Below, piece by piece: positions 50,812 to 59,105 of a DNA stretch of 64,000 nucleotides. This DNA is from an uncultured Candidatus Saccharibacteria bacterium (GTDB lineage Bacteria; Patescibacteria; Saccharimonadia; Saccharimonadales; UBA4665). Where the stretch lies: assembly GCA_946482285.1 (NCBI GenBank), contig CAMLQK010000001.1, positions 806,001-870,000 on the forward strand, read 5' to 3'. A program made the position numbers and the translations under genes. Numbering within the stretch: the stretch's first letter is position 1; each line of letters opens with the position of its first letter. Below the pieces are notes generated by a model. That model did not search any database. It was not told where the DNA came from and worked only from the letters and a program-made list of their open reading frames with translations.

Positions 50812-52342
50812 GGGTATTGGTTGTTTCCTGTGGCTCAACTGGAAGTTTTGGCAAGTGGGCATATGTATGCATTACCGGTATACATACGTTTCGGCCCTTC
50901 CAGAGCACCTCATTAAACTCATAGAGCCACATCGAGCGTTGCAGCAGGAACAGATCAATTACAACAGCCAAAGGAAAAGTCCATACCGCAAAGACTGGTT
51001 TGTTAACACGTGTAGCAACAGCAATCAGGCTGTACGTTATAGCAAGCAAGGCAGCTGCGAAACCCGACAGCAGCTGCGTAAACCAGGAAACTTCTAGCCA
51101 GAAGCCGCCAATAGCAACGATAAACGGCATCAGCAGCCAGAAGCTCTCGGCAATTGTTACAAACCATACTTGTTCAGGCTTACGGTGTAGCTGTGGGTAG
51201 CGGGTACGAATGGCCGTATCATGCTGATCCTGTGCAGCCTTCACGCTCTGCACTCCCATATTCTCGTCACTTCGCACAAAAGTATAAGCATCGGTTTTAA
51301 TGAGTTCGCGTGCAAAGAATGCCTCTGGCACAATAGACCGCGAAACTGCTGCAAAGCCGCCAATCTTCTGAAGGGCGTGCCTTTGGATAATCCAGCTAGA
51401 GCTGAGTACAGGCGGGCGGTTAAAGAACCGGCGGGGCGGGGCCAATTCCCACCAGTAACGCATTGCTTGGATAAGTGCCCGGTCGGCAATAGCACCATTT
51501 ACGCGCAAGGGTAATATACTCGCCATTAACTTGTCTTTGGCGAGCATACTCTGGACTAGCTTACGGATAGTGTCACTGTTAAAACGGATGTCAACACCAC
51601 AAAACAATATAAACTCACCACTGGCCTCTTGAGCTAAACGGTCATATGCTTGATTTTTAGGCAGCCAGGTATCTTTTGGTTCCTCGCCTGGGATAAAACG
51701 CACGCCATCGTGGGCGAAGGACCGGATGATTTCGGGGGTCCGCTTATTTTGCGAGCAATCGTCCAGCACAATTACTTCAAACTTGGGGTAATCATTGGCA
51801 ATTATGCTTTCCAGGCAATGTTGTAAATCTTCGGTTTCATTTCGAGCCGGGATAGCAATTGTTATAGATGGCAGGTCGCTGTCGCTGTAGTGCTTGTCTG
51901 TTGCTAAAGGATGTGTTTTACGCAAGCTGCGGATAGTCGAAAACAACAGTAGCGCCGCAGCTACGGCTTGTAAGACCGACCCAATAAACCATACGTCACG
52001 GTGGTCGGCAGGGAACTGGTGCCACAACCACCATATGCCCAATAAAAGTACTTGGCTGGCCGCAAGGACCGCTGCAGTCCGCCGTGTGGCATTATATAGG
52101 TACATGTCGTGCATCCGGCCTTTTACAATCCGCAACGTATTAACCGCTCTGTATAGGCTGGCGACTGCCACCAATGCAGGCACAAAGCCGGGCTGCCACA
52201 TAAACAACGCGCCGGCCGCAAATGTTGATATCAGCATAGCTGCCACCGAAAGTATTTTGCGCCATTTCCACAAAGGAATAGCAACATACAGGAGGGCCTC
52301 TACAATAATACTAACGTAGAACAGTATAAAGATGAGCTTCAT
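50804..52342 (-). CDS. membrane GT2-family glycosyltransferase
   Basis: The 512-aa protein has about four N-terminal membrane helices. A GT-A domain follows with SITIAIPARNETEDLQHCLE, VIVLDDCSQ (DDxS), LFCGVDIRF as the metal-binding region, and PEAFFARELIK toward the acceptor. Two or more C-terminal helices follow (LLMPFIVAIGGFWLEV, AIVIDLFLL-like). It is probably a processive or lipid-linked sugar transferase for surface polysaccharide or glycolipid. TATAGT (52350-52355, minus strand) ends 7 nt before ATG, so it is leaderless. Confidence 0.8.
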   Translation of the reverse strand: MKLIFILFYVSIIVEALLYVAIPLWKWRKILSVAAMLISTFAAGALFMWQPGFVPALVAVASLYRAVNTLRIVKGRMHDMYLYNATRRTAAVLAASQVLLLGIWWLWHQFPADHRDVWFIGSVLQAVAAALLLFSTIRSLRKTHPLATDKHYSDSDLPSITIAIPARNETEDLQHCLESIIANDYPKFEVIVLDDCSQNKRTPEIIRSFAHDGVRFIPGEEPKDTWLPKNQAYDRLAQEASGEFILFCGVDIRFNSDTIRKLVQSMLAKDKLMASILPLRVNGAIADRALIQAMRYWWELAPPRRFFNRPPVLSSSWIIQRHALQKIGGFAAVSRSIVPEAFFARELIKTDAYTFVRSDENMGVQSVKAAQDQHDTAIRTRYPQLHRKPEQVWFVTIAESFWLLMPFIVAIGGFWLEVSWFTQLLSGFAAALLAITYSLIAVATRVNKPVFAVWTFPLAVVIDLFLLQRSMWLYEFNEVLWKGRNVCIPVMHTYAHLPKLPVEPQETTNTHA

Positions 52343-52370
52343 GCGTATAACTATACGCTATAAATCGCAC

Positions 52371-52399
52371 TTGACGCCAGGGGTTATCTGTATTATTCT
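52371..52399 (+). promoter_or_regulatory. secE-nusG promoter
   Basis: TTGACG (52371-52376), 17 bp, TATTCT (52394-52399). Confidence 0.6.
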
Positions 52400-52408
52400 T
52401 GACATATC

Positions 52409-52437
52409 GGAGCCTACTACCTTAGTAGGCTTTTTTA
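52409..52437 (+). terminator. hairpin with T run at the 5' end of the secE leader
   Basis: AGCCTAC pairs with GTAGGCT across a 7-nt loop, followed by six T. It sits between the promoter and secE, so it is either an attenuator or the terminator of an upstream plus-strand transcript. Confidence 0.65.
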
Positions 52438-52452
52438 GTGAGGAGAAACACT

Positions 52453-52848
52453 GTGGCCGAAGAAATTCAAAAACCAAAGCGCCGGGTCCGTAAAGTGGAA
52501 ACCGTCCGCGAAAAGAGTGCAAAGTCCGCTGAATTGGCAGATAAGCCAACCCGCAGAAGCCTTATTTGGTACGGTTTTACCGCACCGTTCCGCTTTGTCG
52601 GGCGCGGTTTTAAAAAAATCGGTTCGTTTTTAGGCCGGTTTAAGGCATTCCGGATATTGGGCCGGGTGCTAGTGCCATACTATTTCCGCAACAGCTGGAA
52701 AGAACTCAAGCAAGTGACGTGGCCGAATGGCAAGCAAACCCGCCAGCTGACCATTGCAGTCATCATCTTTGCCATTATCTTTGGCGCGGTGGTCGCACTG
52801 CTCGACTTCATTTTAGACAAAGTATTTAAAGAGGTGTTACTAAAGTAA
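52453..52848 (+). CDS. secE: preprotein translocase subunit SecE
   Basis: The start is GTG 52453 behind GAGGAG; the frame open from 52438 would bury the Shine-Dalgarno. The 131-aa product has a basic extended N-terminus and the SecE core RNSWKELKQVTWPNGKQTRQ followed by one membrane helix (TIAVIIFAIIFGAVVALLDF). It stabilises SecY in the Sec channel. Bacterial single-span SecE is usually 60-70 aa; the extra 70 residues are K/R-rich. Its TAA overlaps the nusG ATG. Confidence 0.88.
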   Translation: MAEEIQKPKRRVRKVETVREKSAKSAELADKPTRRSLIWYGFTAPFRFVGRGFKKIGSFLGRFKAFRILGRVLVPYYFRNSWKELKQVTWPNGKQTRQLTIAVIIFAIIFGAVVALLDFILDKVFKEVLLK

Positions 52849-53390
52849 TGAACAAGCGTTACGACGAATCAAAACAGTGGTATGCAATCCACACTTACAG
52901 CGGCTACGAAGAAAAAGTCGCCGAAAGCATCCGCCAGCGTGCAGATTCTTTGGACATGAAAGACAAGATCTTTCAGGTTCTGGTTCCTAAAGAAAAAATG
53001 ATCGAAATCAAGAACGGTAAGCGCCGTGTTGTCGAAAAGCGCATCTTCCAAGGCTACGTTTTGGTTGAAATCAAGATGAGCGAAGACGCATGGTATATCG
53101 TGCGCAACACCCCTGGTGTTACCGGCTTCGTTGGCTCCGGCACCGAACCAACACCTATCGGCAAAGACGAAATCGAAAAAATCCAGAAGCGTATGGGTCT
53201 TGAACAGCCTAAGCACAAGATGGACTTCCGCCTTGGCGAAGTTGTCAGCATTATTGATGGTCCCTTCAAGGGCTTCGATGGCGCTATCAACGAAATTGAC
53301 GCCCAAAAAGGCAAGCTCAAGGTATTGGTCAACATGTTCGGTCGTGAAACACCTGTCGAACTCGACAGCTTGCAGGTTAAACGCGTTTAA
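52848..53390 (+). CDS. nusG: transcription antitermination factor NusG
   Basis: The 180-aa protein has the NGN domain (QWYAIHTYSGYEEKVAESIR; RIFQGYVLVEI; TPGVTGFVGSG) and a C-terminal KOW domain (LGEVVSIIDGPFKGFDGAIN). It binds RNA polymerase and couples it to Rho or ribosomes. Length and order with secE are standard. A strong terminator follows, separating it from rplK. Confidence 0.95.
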   Translation: MNKRYDESKQWYAIHTYSGYEEKVAESIRQRADSLDMKDKIFQVLVPKEKMIEIKNGKRRVVEKRIFQGYVLVEIKMSEDAWYIVRNTPGVTGFVGSGTEPTPIGKDEIEKIQKRMGLEQPKHKMDFRLGEVVSIIDGPFKGFDGAINEIDAQKGKLKVLVNMFGRETPVELDSLQVKRV

Positions 53391-53405
53391 CACACCTCCT
53401 CTATC

Positions 53406-53437
53406 AAAAGAGCGCCTCTATGGGCGCTCTTTTTTAT
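53406..53437 (+). terminator. terminator after nusG
   Basis: AAAAGAGCGCC pairs with GGCGCTCTTTT across 6 nt, followed by more T. Confidence 0.88.
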
Positions 53438-53541
53438 GCGTTTCGTCCTTTGGACTCATCAGAATAACTATGTAGTCATTGACGCATGTCGAGTGGATGG
53501 AGATCAGAAGGGAATAGTTCTCCATCCGGAGTAATCAACCA

Positions 53542-54039
53542 TCAGTCACGCGCAGCCTGCCTGAGGCAGCTGAAAGCGTATGCCGCTTCAGGATGCCCAC
53601 TCAGGATGAGGTGGTCAGAGTCGAGGTCTTCGGCCTCTTCGACCACGGATGACAGAACCCCAGGAACCACGTGAATGGCGCCTCGATCCAGGAGTTCCAC
53701 TTTGACGAAGAAGTCCATGTCCTGATGTGCTTCAGGCACGTTAAGGCCCAGTGTGCCGCAAAGCGCCTTATCGTCGATGTACTCGACAGAAAGCACCAGA
53801 CCTGATTTGCCGAGAAAGGCGACAGGAACCAGGTGCGCCGTTAGGTCGCACACGGAAGCGACTAGCGGCTCGTACTCATCAGGTACGCCTCCTTCCCATA
53901 GAATGCGCAGGGCATCAAGGTGATCGCGGACAACGCGCCTAACCTCTTTCGCACTGATGTCAAGGCTGCCATGTGGCAGGCTGAACCAGCGCATCACAGC
54001 GCCAAGCAGATGGCCCTCTGGAAGCTCCAGCTTATACAT
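53542..54039 (-). CDS. GC-rich orphan gene between nusG and rplK
   Basis: The start is ATG 54039 (MYKLELPEGHLLGAVMRW), with GGAGAA 3 nt upstream; the open frame runs to 54186 but the extra part is unlike protein. The 165-aa product is acidic and soluble (SLDISAKEVRRVVRDHLDAL; DKALCGTLGLNVPEAHQDMD). No family is recognised. Codons are strongly G/C-ending, unlike nusG and rplK. It is oriented against the ribosomal genes. Downstream lies a 9-bp hairpin (GGATGGAGA/TCTCCATCC, 53495-53527). Confidence 0.6.
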   Translation of the reverse strand: MYKLELPEGHLLGAVMRWFSLPHGSLDISAKEVRRVVRDHLDALRILWEGGVPDEYEPLVASVCDLTAHLVPVAFLGKSGLVLSVEYIDDKALCGTLGLNVPEAHQDMDFFVKVELLDRGAIHVVPGVLSSVVEEAEDLDSDHLILSGHPEAAYAFSCLRQAARD

Positions 54040-54124
54040 CGCTTCTCCATTCACTCGGGCAAAGACAATCGTCTTTGACGAGCATAGAATATAACAATGA
54101 CTGCGGGTTTCCAAGCCGCATGCC

Positions 54125-54153
54125 TGGACATCCGACGGTAAAAGTAGTATAAT
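54125..54153 (+). promoter_or_regulatory. rplK promoter
   Basis: TGGACA (54125-54130), 17 bp, TATAAT (54148-54153). The 70-nt leader contains GTAGTGGA/TCCACTAC (54170-54199), a possible autoregulatory stem. Confidence 0.75.
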
Positions 54154-54227
54154 GCATCTGTTACGCACTGTAGTGGATCGCTTCAACTAATTCCACTACG
54201 CTGTAAATCTATAAAAGGAATAACTCA

Positions 54228-54656
54228 ATGGCAAAAGCTGTAAAAGCAAATGTAAAAATGAAACTCCAAGCTGGCCGCGCAACTGCTGCGCCTCCGGTAG
54301 GTAGCATCCTTGGTGCCCACGGTGTGAACATGATGGACTTCATCAACCCGTTCAACGACCAGACCAAAGACATGCAAGGCCAGACCGTAACTGTCCATGT
54401 GACCATTTACGACGACCGTACCATGAGCTTCTACGTTGTTGGCGCACCAACTGACGACCTTATCCGTGCTGAACTCGGTATACAAAAAGGCTCAGGCAAG
54501 CCAAACAGCGAAAAAATCGCTAAAAAATTGACTGACGCACAGCTAACTAAAATTGCTGAAGCAAAAGCAAAAGACATGAACACCCAGGACATCCCGGCTG
54601 TCAAAAAGATGGTCGCAGGTACTGCACGTTCAATGGGCGTCGAAATCGAAGCCTAA
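54228..54656 (+). CDS. rplK: 50S ribosomal protein L11 (uL11)
   Basis: The 142-aa protein is full length, with PPVGSILGAHGVNMMDFINP and the C-terminal rRNA-binding KKMVAGTARSMGVEI. It forms the GTPase-associated stalk base. It has its own promoter, an AAGGA Shine-Dalgarno and its own terminator, so it is not in one transcript with nusG or rplA as it is in most bacteria. Confidence 0.96.
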   Translation: MAKAVKANVKMKLQAGRATAAPPVGSILGAHGVNMMDFINPFNDQTKDMQGQTVTVHVTIYDDRTMSFYVVGAPTDDLIRAELGIQKGSGKPNSEKIAKKLTDAQLTKIAEAKAKDMNTQDIPAVKKMVAGTARSMGVEIEA

Positions 54657-54681
54657 TTACGATTAACATCGATAAGATAAC

Positions 54682-54717
54682 AAGAATGGGTTTGCGCCTG
54701 CAGCCCATTCTTTTTTA
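54682..54717 (+). terminator. terminator after rplK
   Basis: AAGAATGGG pairs with CCCATTCTT across 13 nt, followed by TTTT. Confidence 0.82.
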
Positions 54718-54735
54718 GTATAAGGATAGATACCT

Positions 54736-55005
54736 ATGAAAAGCATCGGCAATATGGCTTCAGAGCCACAAGCATTACGAAATACAATTATATATGACAC
54801 CGATACACGCGCCTGCGAAGAAGAACACATATCTGTCGCCTTGTCCGCTGAAGAGCTAGCAGTTGGAGGCGTAAAAATTGTCGAAGCCTTCCGGATCGAA
54901 TGCTTTGCGTACCAAGCGCAAGAGCGAAAACGCATGTTTGACATCAGCGCCCGCAACACTCTACGACAACAAACACCGATTGAGCCATGGGTTGGGCGCG
55001 AGTAG
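54736..55005 (+). CDS. small unknown protein
   Basis: The 89-aa soluble product (MKSIGNMASEPQALRNTIIY) is acidic in the middle and ends in an arginine-rich segment. It is not recognised. TATAAG overlapping an AAGGAT purine stretch precedes ATG by about 11 nt. The next terminator downstream is at 55573. A minus-strand frame covering the same bases is longer but has an improbable residue mix. Confidence 0.4.
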   Translation: MKSIGNMASEPQALRNTIIYDTDTRACEEEHISVALSAEELAVGGVKIVEAFRIECFAYQAQERKRMFDISARNTLRQQTPIEPWVGRE

Positions 55006-55071
55006 CATAGGGGCTGGAATAAAAATGCTAGCCGTGGTACTATGCGCACGTTCCCTGAGGAGGTGAGTACT

Positions 55072-55107
55072 ATGAAGCTGCTGTGCATTTTGGATGCCCA
55101 GTCGTAA
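55072..55107 (+). CDS. 11-aa leader ORF with a perfect Shine-Dalgarno
   Basis: GAGGAGGTG, the strongest anti-16S match in the window, precedes ATG by 6 nt; the ORF reads MKLLCILDAQS-stop. A TGG-TACTAT -10 lies at 55039-55044. It ends 81 nt before the GC-rich gene at 55189, so it could be a regulatory leader peptide. The short length makes coding status uncertain. Confidence 0.4.
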   Translation: MKLLCILDAQS

Positions 55108-55188
55108 CGTACCAACAATTTGACAGCGATTCTATGATGCAGACTCCTACGAGCCATCATCCGCCACCAGTGGCAAAGGATCACTGTC

Positions 55189-55521
55189 ATGTCCGATGAC
55201 AGCACTACAGACCCGAACACACTACTCAACATGGCGTGGGCCTACCTGCAAGATTCAGAGTACGTAGAGTTCACCCACTCCAACGTCAACATGGTCATCG
55301 ACGCGCTTGAAGAGCAGGCAAACCTCATTCCGGCCGAGGCCCGTGCCGAGGCAGCCGCCCTGCAGGATGGCACGCACCCGCGATGCCAAGATGCACAGGT
55401 CGGCAGACCAATGGGCAGCGAAGACGCCGAGCTGTACCTGCGGCTGACAGGCTATGCCCAACGCCTTCGCATAAAGCTTGTACGGCGAGAGAATGGACGT
55501 GCATACGGCTGGCCGTACTAA
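55189..55521 (+). CDS. GC-rich orphan gene between rplK and rplA
   Basis: The 110-aa acidic helical protein (MSDDSTTDPNTLLNMAWAYL) contains EARAEAAALQDGTHPRCQDA and a basic C-terminus (LRIKLVRRENGRAYGW). It is not recognised. The AAAGGA before ATG lies in the loop of a CAGTG/CACTG hairpin. Codons are G/C-ending, as in the three other orphan genes. A strong terminator follows. Confidence 0.6.
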   Translation: MSDDSTTDPNTLLNMAWAYLQDSEYVEFTHSNVNMVIDALEEQANLIPAEARAEAAALQDGTHPRCQDAQVGRPMGSEDAELYLRLTGYAQRLRIKLVRRENGRAYGWPY

Positions 55522-55572
55522 CACCCACGCCGTCTAGGCGCCACCACCCAGCAATATAAGCACCAGGGAATT

Positions 55573-55618
55573 GTCCTCAATCGTGCCATGCGGCATAGCC
55601 TAGCGATTGAGGACTTTT
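55573..55618 (+). terminator. two-step terminator after the GC-rich gene
   Basis: GTCCTCAATCG pairs perfectly with CGATTGAGGAC (55604-55614), enclosing TGCC/GGCA, then TTTT. Confidence 0.85.
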
Positions 55619-55654
55619 CTAACAGTAAAAGTGCACAGGAGAGTAGTAAAATCC

Positions 55655-56317
55655 ATGAGCAACCCTGAACATATACCGTCTAATTTACCGGAGTGGCCAG
55701 ACAATTGGCCTGAAACCCAGCGATACGATTTTGTAATTTACGACACAGCAGATGGCAAAAACCATGTGCACCTTGTAGATTGCACGGGTGAACTCCAGTC
55801 GTTCTTCCACCAGAGCGCGCTTGGCGCGTTTGCGGCAAAAGATGCAGTGGCGTCAGAATTTTGGCTGACAGAGGCTTTTGCAGAATGCCGTGATTACGGC
55901 AACAAAGCTGAAAATCTACCCGTACTGCTCAACAGGAACGGCGTAGAATGCTATGAAGATGACGATATTCACAAAGTATACGGCACCCAGGACTACGTCT
56001 GGCTTGATAGAATCTGCCGCAACAATCCTGCCTGCCTAGACATTGAGCCCGAAGCAGTTGAGGAGCTGGGCATCATGACGCAGGCCGAATGGTATGCAAC
56101 CCCTTACGATGATAGGCCATATTATGATTTTGTAGCCACGCAGCGCGAGTTATTGTGGCAGGACGGTACGCCTCGGCTGCAGAACGTTAGAAGTCATGTG
56201 CAAATAGGCGTTACACACAACGGCAAATACACGCCGTTTGTTACAGTCTTGGATAGCGAACATCCTGTTATGCAGATTGCGGAGCAGTCATATCCATATA
56301 TCGACCCGCACTGGTAA
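55655..56317 (+). CDS. unknown protein
   Basis: The start is ATG 55655 with AGGAGAG about 11 nt upstream; the open frame begins at 55607, inside the terminator. The 220-aa product is acidic and rich in W, Y and D (SNLPEWPDNWPETQRYDFVI; MTQAEWYATPYDDRPYYDFV). No domain is recognised and no signal peptide is present. It lies between a terminator and the rplA promoter, so it is probably its own unit. Confidence 0.5.
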   Translation: MSNPEHIPSNLPEWPDNWPETQRYDFVIYDTADGKNHVHLVDCTGELQSFFHQSALGAFAAKDAVASEFWLTEAFAECRDYGNKAENLPVLLNRNGVECYEDDDIHKVYGTQDYVWLDRICRNNPACLDIEPEAVEELGIMTQAEWYATPYDDRPYYDFVATQRELLWQDGTPRLQNVRSHVQIGVTHNGKYTPFVTVLDSEHPVMQIAEQSYPYIDPHW

Positions 56318-56340
56318 AAACCAATAAAATACTGTATAAT
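56312..56340 (+). promoter_or_regulatory. rplA promoter
   Basis: TGGTAA (56312-56317), 17 bp, TATAAT (56335-56340). The leader has GCGT-GCT-ACGC and GTGG/CCAC pairings (56363-56397), a possible L1-binding site. Confidence 0.65.
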
Positions 56341-56411
56341 TAGCACATTATAAAACCTAACTTGTGGGAGGCGTGCTACGCATGCCACTTGTACCACGAA
56401 AGGATCACACC

Positions 56412-57311
56412 ATGGCAGAAGACGCCAAGAAACCAGAAGAAGTTACTGAAGCCGAATTGGTAACAGAAGTAGCTCCTGAAAAAACAGAAACCGCTAAGGC
56501 TGGTAAGCGCAGCGCCAAAGCCATCAAAGAAGCTGAAGAAAAGGTTGCCAAGGAAGAGCGCAAGGCTGAAGCTGCAGAAGAAACAGAAAAGCCAAAGCAA
56601 CACGCCAACCCAACCCGCTCACGCCTAGAACGCCAGGGCAAGAGCTTCCGTGAAGCAGCTGCTAAAGTAGAAAAAGGCAAGAAATACTCCTTGGCCGCAG
56701 CCTTAGAGCTCGCAACACAGACCAACCCAACTAAATTTGACGCTAGTGTTGAACTGCACATTAACCTGAATGTAAACCCACGCCACGCCGACCAGAACAT
56801 CCGTGACAACCTTGTTTTGCCTGCTGGTACTGGCAAGAACGTCCGCGTAGCCGTATTTGCTGAAGATGAAGCCGCTGACGCTAAAAAGGCCGGTGCAGAC
56901 ATTGCAGGTGTTGAAGAGTTGGTAAAAGAGCTCGACAAGGGCGTGTTCAACTTTGACGTCCTTATTGCAACACCATCGCAAATGGCTAAGCTCGGTAAAT
57001 ACGCCCGCACACTAGGTCCCCGCGGTCTTATGCCAAACCCTAAGAGCGGCACCGTTACGACTGACGTTGTCAAAGCTGTAACCGAAGCTAAGGCTGGCCG
57101 TGTGGAATACCGTGTAGACAGCACTGGTATCGTGCACCTTGGCGTTGGCAAAGTAAGCTTTGGTACTGCCAAGCTTGAAGAAAACGCCCGTGCTGTATTC
57201 GCCAGCATTAAGAGCAACAAGCCCGCTTCTGTTAAGGGTAACTACGTAAAGGCAATCACCATTGCTACCACGATGGGCCCTGCGATTACTGTTGACGCAA
57301 ACGAACTATAG
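56412..57311 (+). CDS. rplA: 50S ribosomal protein L1 (uL1) with N-terminal extension
   Basis: The start is ATG 56412 behind AAAGGAT, not 56364. The L1 body begins at about residue 70 (RQGKSFREAAAKVEKGKKYS), with the hallmark LGPRGLMPNPKSGTVT near residue 200. The first 65 residues are low-complexity K/E/A (KKPEEVTEAELVTEVAPEKT), giving 299 aa against the usual 230. The tail may be disordered and bind RNA or protein. It stands in its own transcription unit, 1.7 kb from rplK. Confidence 0.93.
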   Translation: MAEDAKKPEEVTEAELVTEVAPEKTETAKAGKRSAKAIKEAEEKVAKEERKAEAAEETEKPKQHANPTRSRLERQGKSFREAAAKVEKGKKYSLAAALELATQTNPTKFDASVELHINLNVNPRHADQNIRDNLVLPAGTGKNVRVAVFAEDEAADAKKAGADIAGVEELVKELDKGVFNFDVLIATPSQMAKLGKYARTLGPRGLMPNPKSGTVTTDVVKAVTEAKAGRVEYRVDSTGIVHLGVGKVSFGTAKLEENARAVFASIKSNKPASVKGNYVKAITIATTMGPAITVDANEL

Positions 57312-57326
57312 TATATCGCTAAAACC

Positions 57327-57359
57327 AAAAACTACCGCTCGCATGGGCGGTAGTTTTTT
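57327..57359 (+). terminator. terminator after rplA
   Basis: AAAACTACCGC pairs with GCGGTAGTTTT across 8 nt, with further T. Confidence 0.88.
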
Positions 57360-57391
57360 ATGAACAACATAATGTACGATTAGGAAAGAAG

Positions 57392-58300
57392 ATGGAAGCA
57401 TTTGATATACGGTATACGCGCGATAGGCCAGAAGAATGGGATGCGCTCGTAGAGACAATCACAGAGAATATCGGCATAACAGAAGATCACATGCCGACCA
57501 CCGAGCAAGCTGCGGCTGCCTTAGAGAACGCAAACGACCTGGAAACTGAGCGCCTAGAAGTAACCGCATACTATGGATGGGGGCTTGGCATGCGCGGGCT
57601 TGCCAAGGTACTGCATCAGGATGAAACACGCCACAGTATGGCAGCGTCCATCTCCCAGAACCTAAACCGCGCTGGAGCTCGCATGGACGACATGATCGCC
57701 CAGCCAAATAGCCGGGTTTTCAATACATTCACACAGGCAGCCCTTACGCCAATTATGGGAACGCTCGTGCGCTCATACCAAGCAATGCCAGCCGCCGAGC
57801 ACCTGGCCAGCGATGCGCTTACAATAGCAACGCGCACCCGTCGCAGTGGGGTCAATCCCTTTGCATTTCCCGACGGCCGGCACAATCCCAACCACACCCA
57901 TGCAGTGCGCCGCGGAAACGCCTCTGCGTCTATCATCGTCTCTAATGCCACAGCAGGCTCAATTATCACGCATAGCCACAATCGCGCAGCCCGTTCCCAG
58001 GCAAGCGCGCTATCCAATAGCCAGCAAAATATGCTGAAATTTGCCGTGCAAAGTGCCGCCCTCCATACGGAAGAGTTCCAAGGCGCCCTCTATGCCGATG
58101 CGGTAATGTACCAGTCCGACGGAACAGTTGTATTAGACCGCAGCAAAATCCCTGACAGGCCAAACCTTCCAGAGCAACGTATTACCGATATTAAGCACAG
58201 AGACCGTTTGGGGTGCCCAGCAATCCAGGTGCAATTCGCCATCCCGGGTATGCTGCAGCTCATACTAGATGTTGAACGCCACCAAAGCCTAAACTCATAA
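57392..58300 (+). CDS. unknown helical protein
   Basis: The 302-aa product follows AGGAAAG by 6 nt. It is helix-rich (TTEQAAAALENANDLETERL; GLAKVLHQDETRHSMAASIS), with a His/Asn-rich middle (DGRHNPNHTHAVRRG) and a C-terminal beta segment (CPAIQVQFAIPGMLQLILDV). No family is recognised. It is followed by a similar-length unknown gene in the same direction. Confidence 0.5.
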   Translation: MEAFDIRYTRDRPEEWDALVETITENIGITEDHMPTTEQAAAALENANDLETERLEVTAYYGWGLGMRGLAKVLHQDETRHSMAASISQNLNRAGARMDDMIAQPNSRVFNTFTQAALTPIMGTLVRSYQAMPAAEHLASDALTIATRTRRSGVNPFAFPDGRHNPNHTHAVRRGNASASIIVSNATAGSIITHSHNRAARSQASALSNSQQNMLKFAVQSAALHTEEFQGALYADAVMYQSDGTVVLDRSKIPDRPNLPEQRITDIKHRDRLGCPAIQVQFAIPGMLQLILDVERHQSLNS

Positions 58301-58363
58301 AGTACGCCACGCTAGTGTAGAATAGTACGTGGTCTATTTTCATTATGCAAAATTGGGGGGTCT

Positions 58364-58999
58364 ATGAGTATTGACAGTCTTAACGAAGTGGCACAACGTA
58401 GTCGTGAGGGTTATATAGGTGCGCACGAAGCTGCCGAAATAGCCGTAGCAATGGGTACGGTATTAGTTGGCACTTCTGTTTCAATGGAAGTTCATAAGCC
58501 AACCGTTCCGCTTAGCTGCGACTCGGGGCAGTGGGAGCCGCTAACTACAGAGATGCAGAGCCCTAGGGCATTTCACGCAACCAGCTTGCCGTCAGTTGCC
58601 ATTTGGAGCAGCTACGGAGGAAATGTAAACGTGCCATTTCAGCGACTTGTGACAAATGCCCGGCCTATCCTGCCGGAGAGCAGTCCATGCCACCTCGGTA
58701 CATTCGGCTGGGATGCAATCAAAGGGGGTATGAGCTTTAGACTACACCCTCATATTCCGGCAACGACAGAACACCTACCAGACGAGACGCCAATTGGGGC
58801 AATCGATATACTGAGCGCCCAGCACGATATGCGACAACAAACCAGCGAGCCGGGCAACCTATTCTTACTGCACGATGCCCCTACTATTGGATCGCTGATC
58901 GTGAGAATGGGTGACGTTCGACAAATACCATTTAGTACCGAATTTTTCGAAAGACGATACGGACTGAATAGTTACCAAGACCTGCATGTGCAAGAGTAA
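58364..58999 (+). CDS. unknown protein
   Basis: The 211-aa protein (MSIDSLNEVAQRSREGYIGA) has an N-terminal helix and a mixed middle with HATSLPSVAIWSSYGGNVNV and MSFRLHPHIPATTEH. It is not recognised. A G-rich stretch (GGGGGG) lies 4 nt before ATG. The gap to dcd carries TATAAT (59081-59086). Confidence 0.5.
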   Translation: MSIDSLNEVAQRSREGYIGAHEAAEIAVAMGTVLVGTSVSMEVHKPTVPLSCDSGQWEPLTTEMQSPRAFHATSLPSVAIWSSYGGNVNVPFQRLVTNARPILPESSPCHLGTFGWDAIKGGMSFRLHPHIPATTEHLPDETPIGAIDILSAQHDMRQQTSEPGNLFLLHDAPTIGSLIVRMGDVRQIPFSTEFFERRYGLNSYQDLHVQE

Positions 59000-59105
59000 A
59001 GCCTGGGCCCCCACCGCTACATAGTGTTGTGTTTTTAGTGCTCATGCTTGCGTCATTGTTTTGACAAGACGTACAATACATATAATTTGAGAGGGGATCA
59101 GAGGG

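Noticed and set aside
54663..55232. 189-codon minus-strand frame antisense to the small gene at 54736
   Set aside because: It is rich in Cys, Ser and His, lacks a Shine-Dalgarno, and runs through the rplK terminator and the leader of the next gene.
56405..57220. 271-codon minus-strand frame antisense to rplA
   Set aside because: It lies wholly inside the unmistakable L1 gene and has shadow-type composition.
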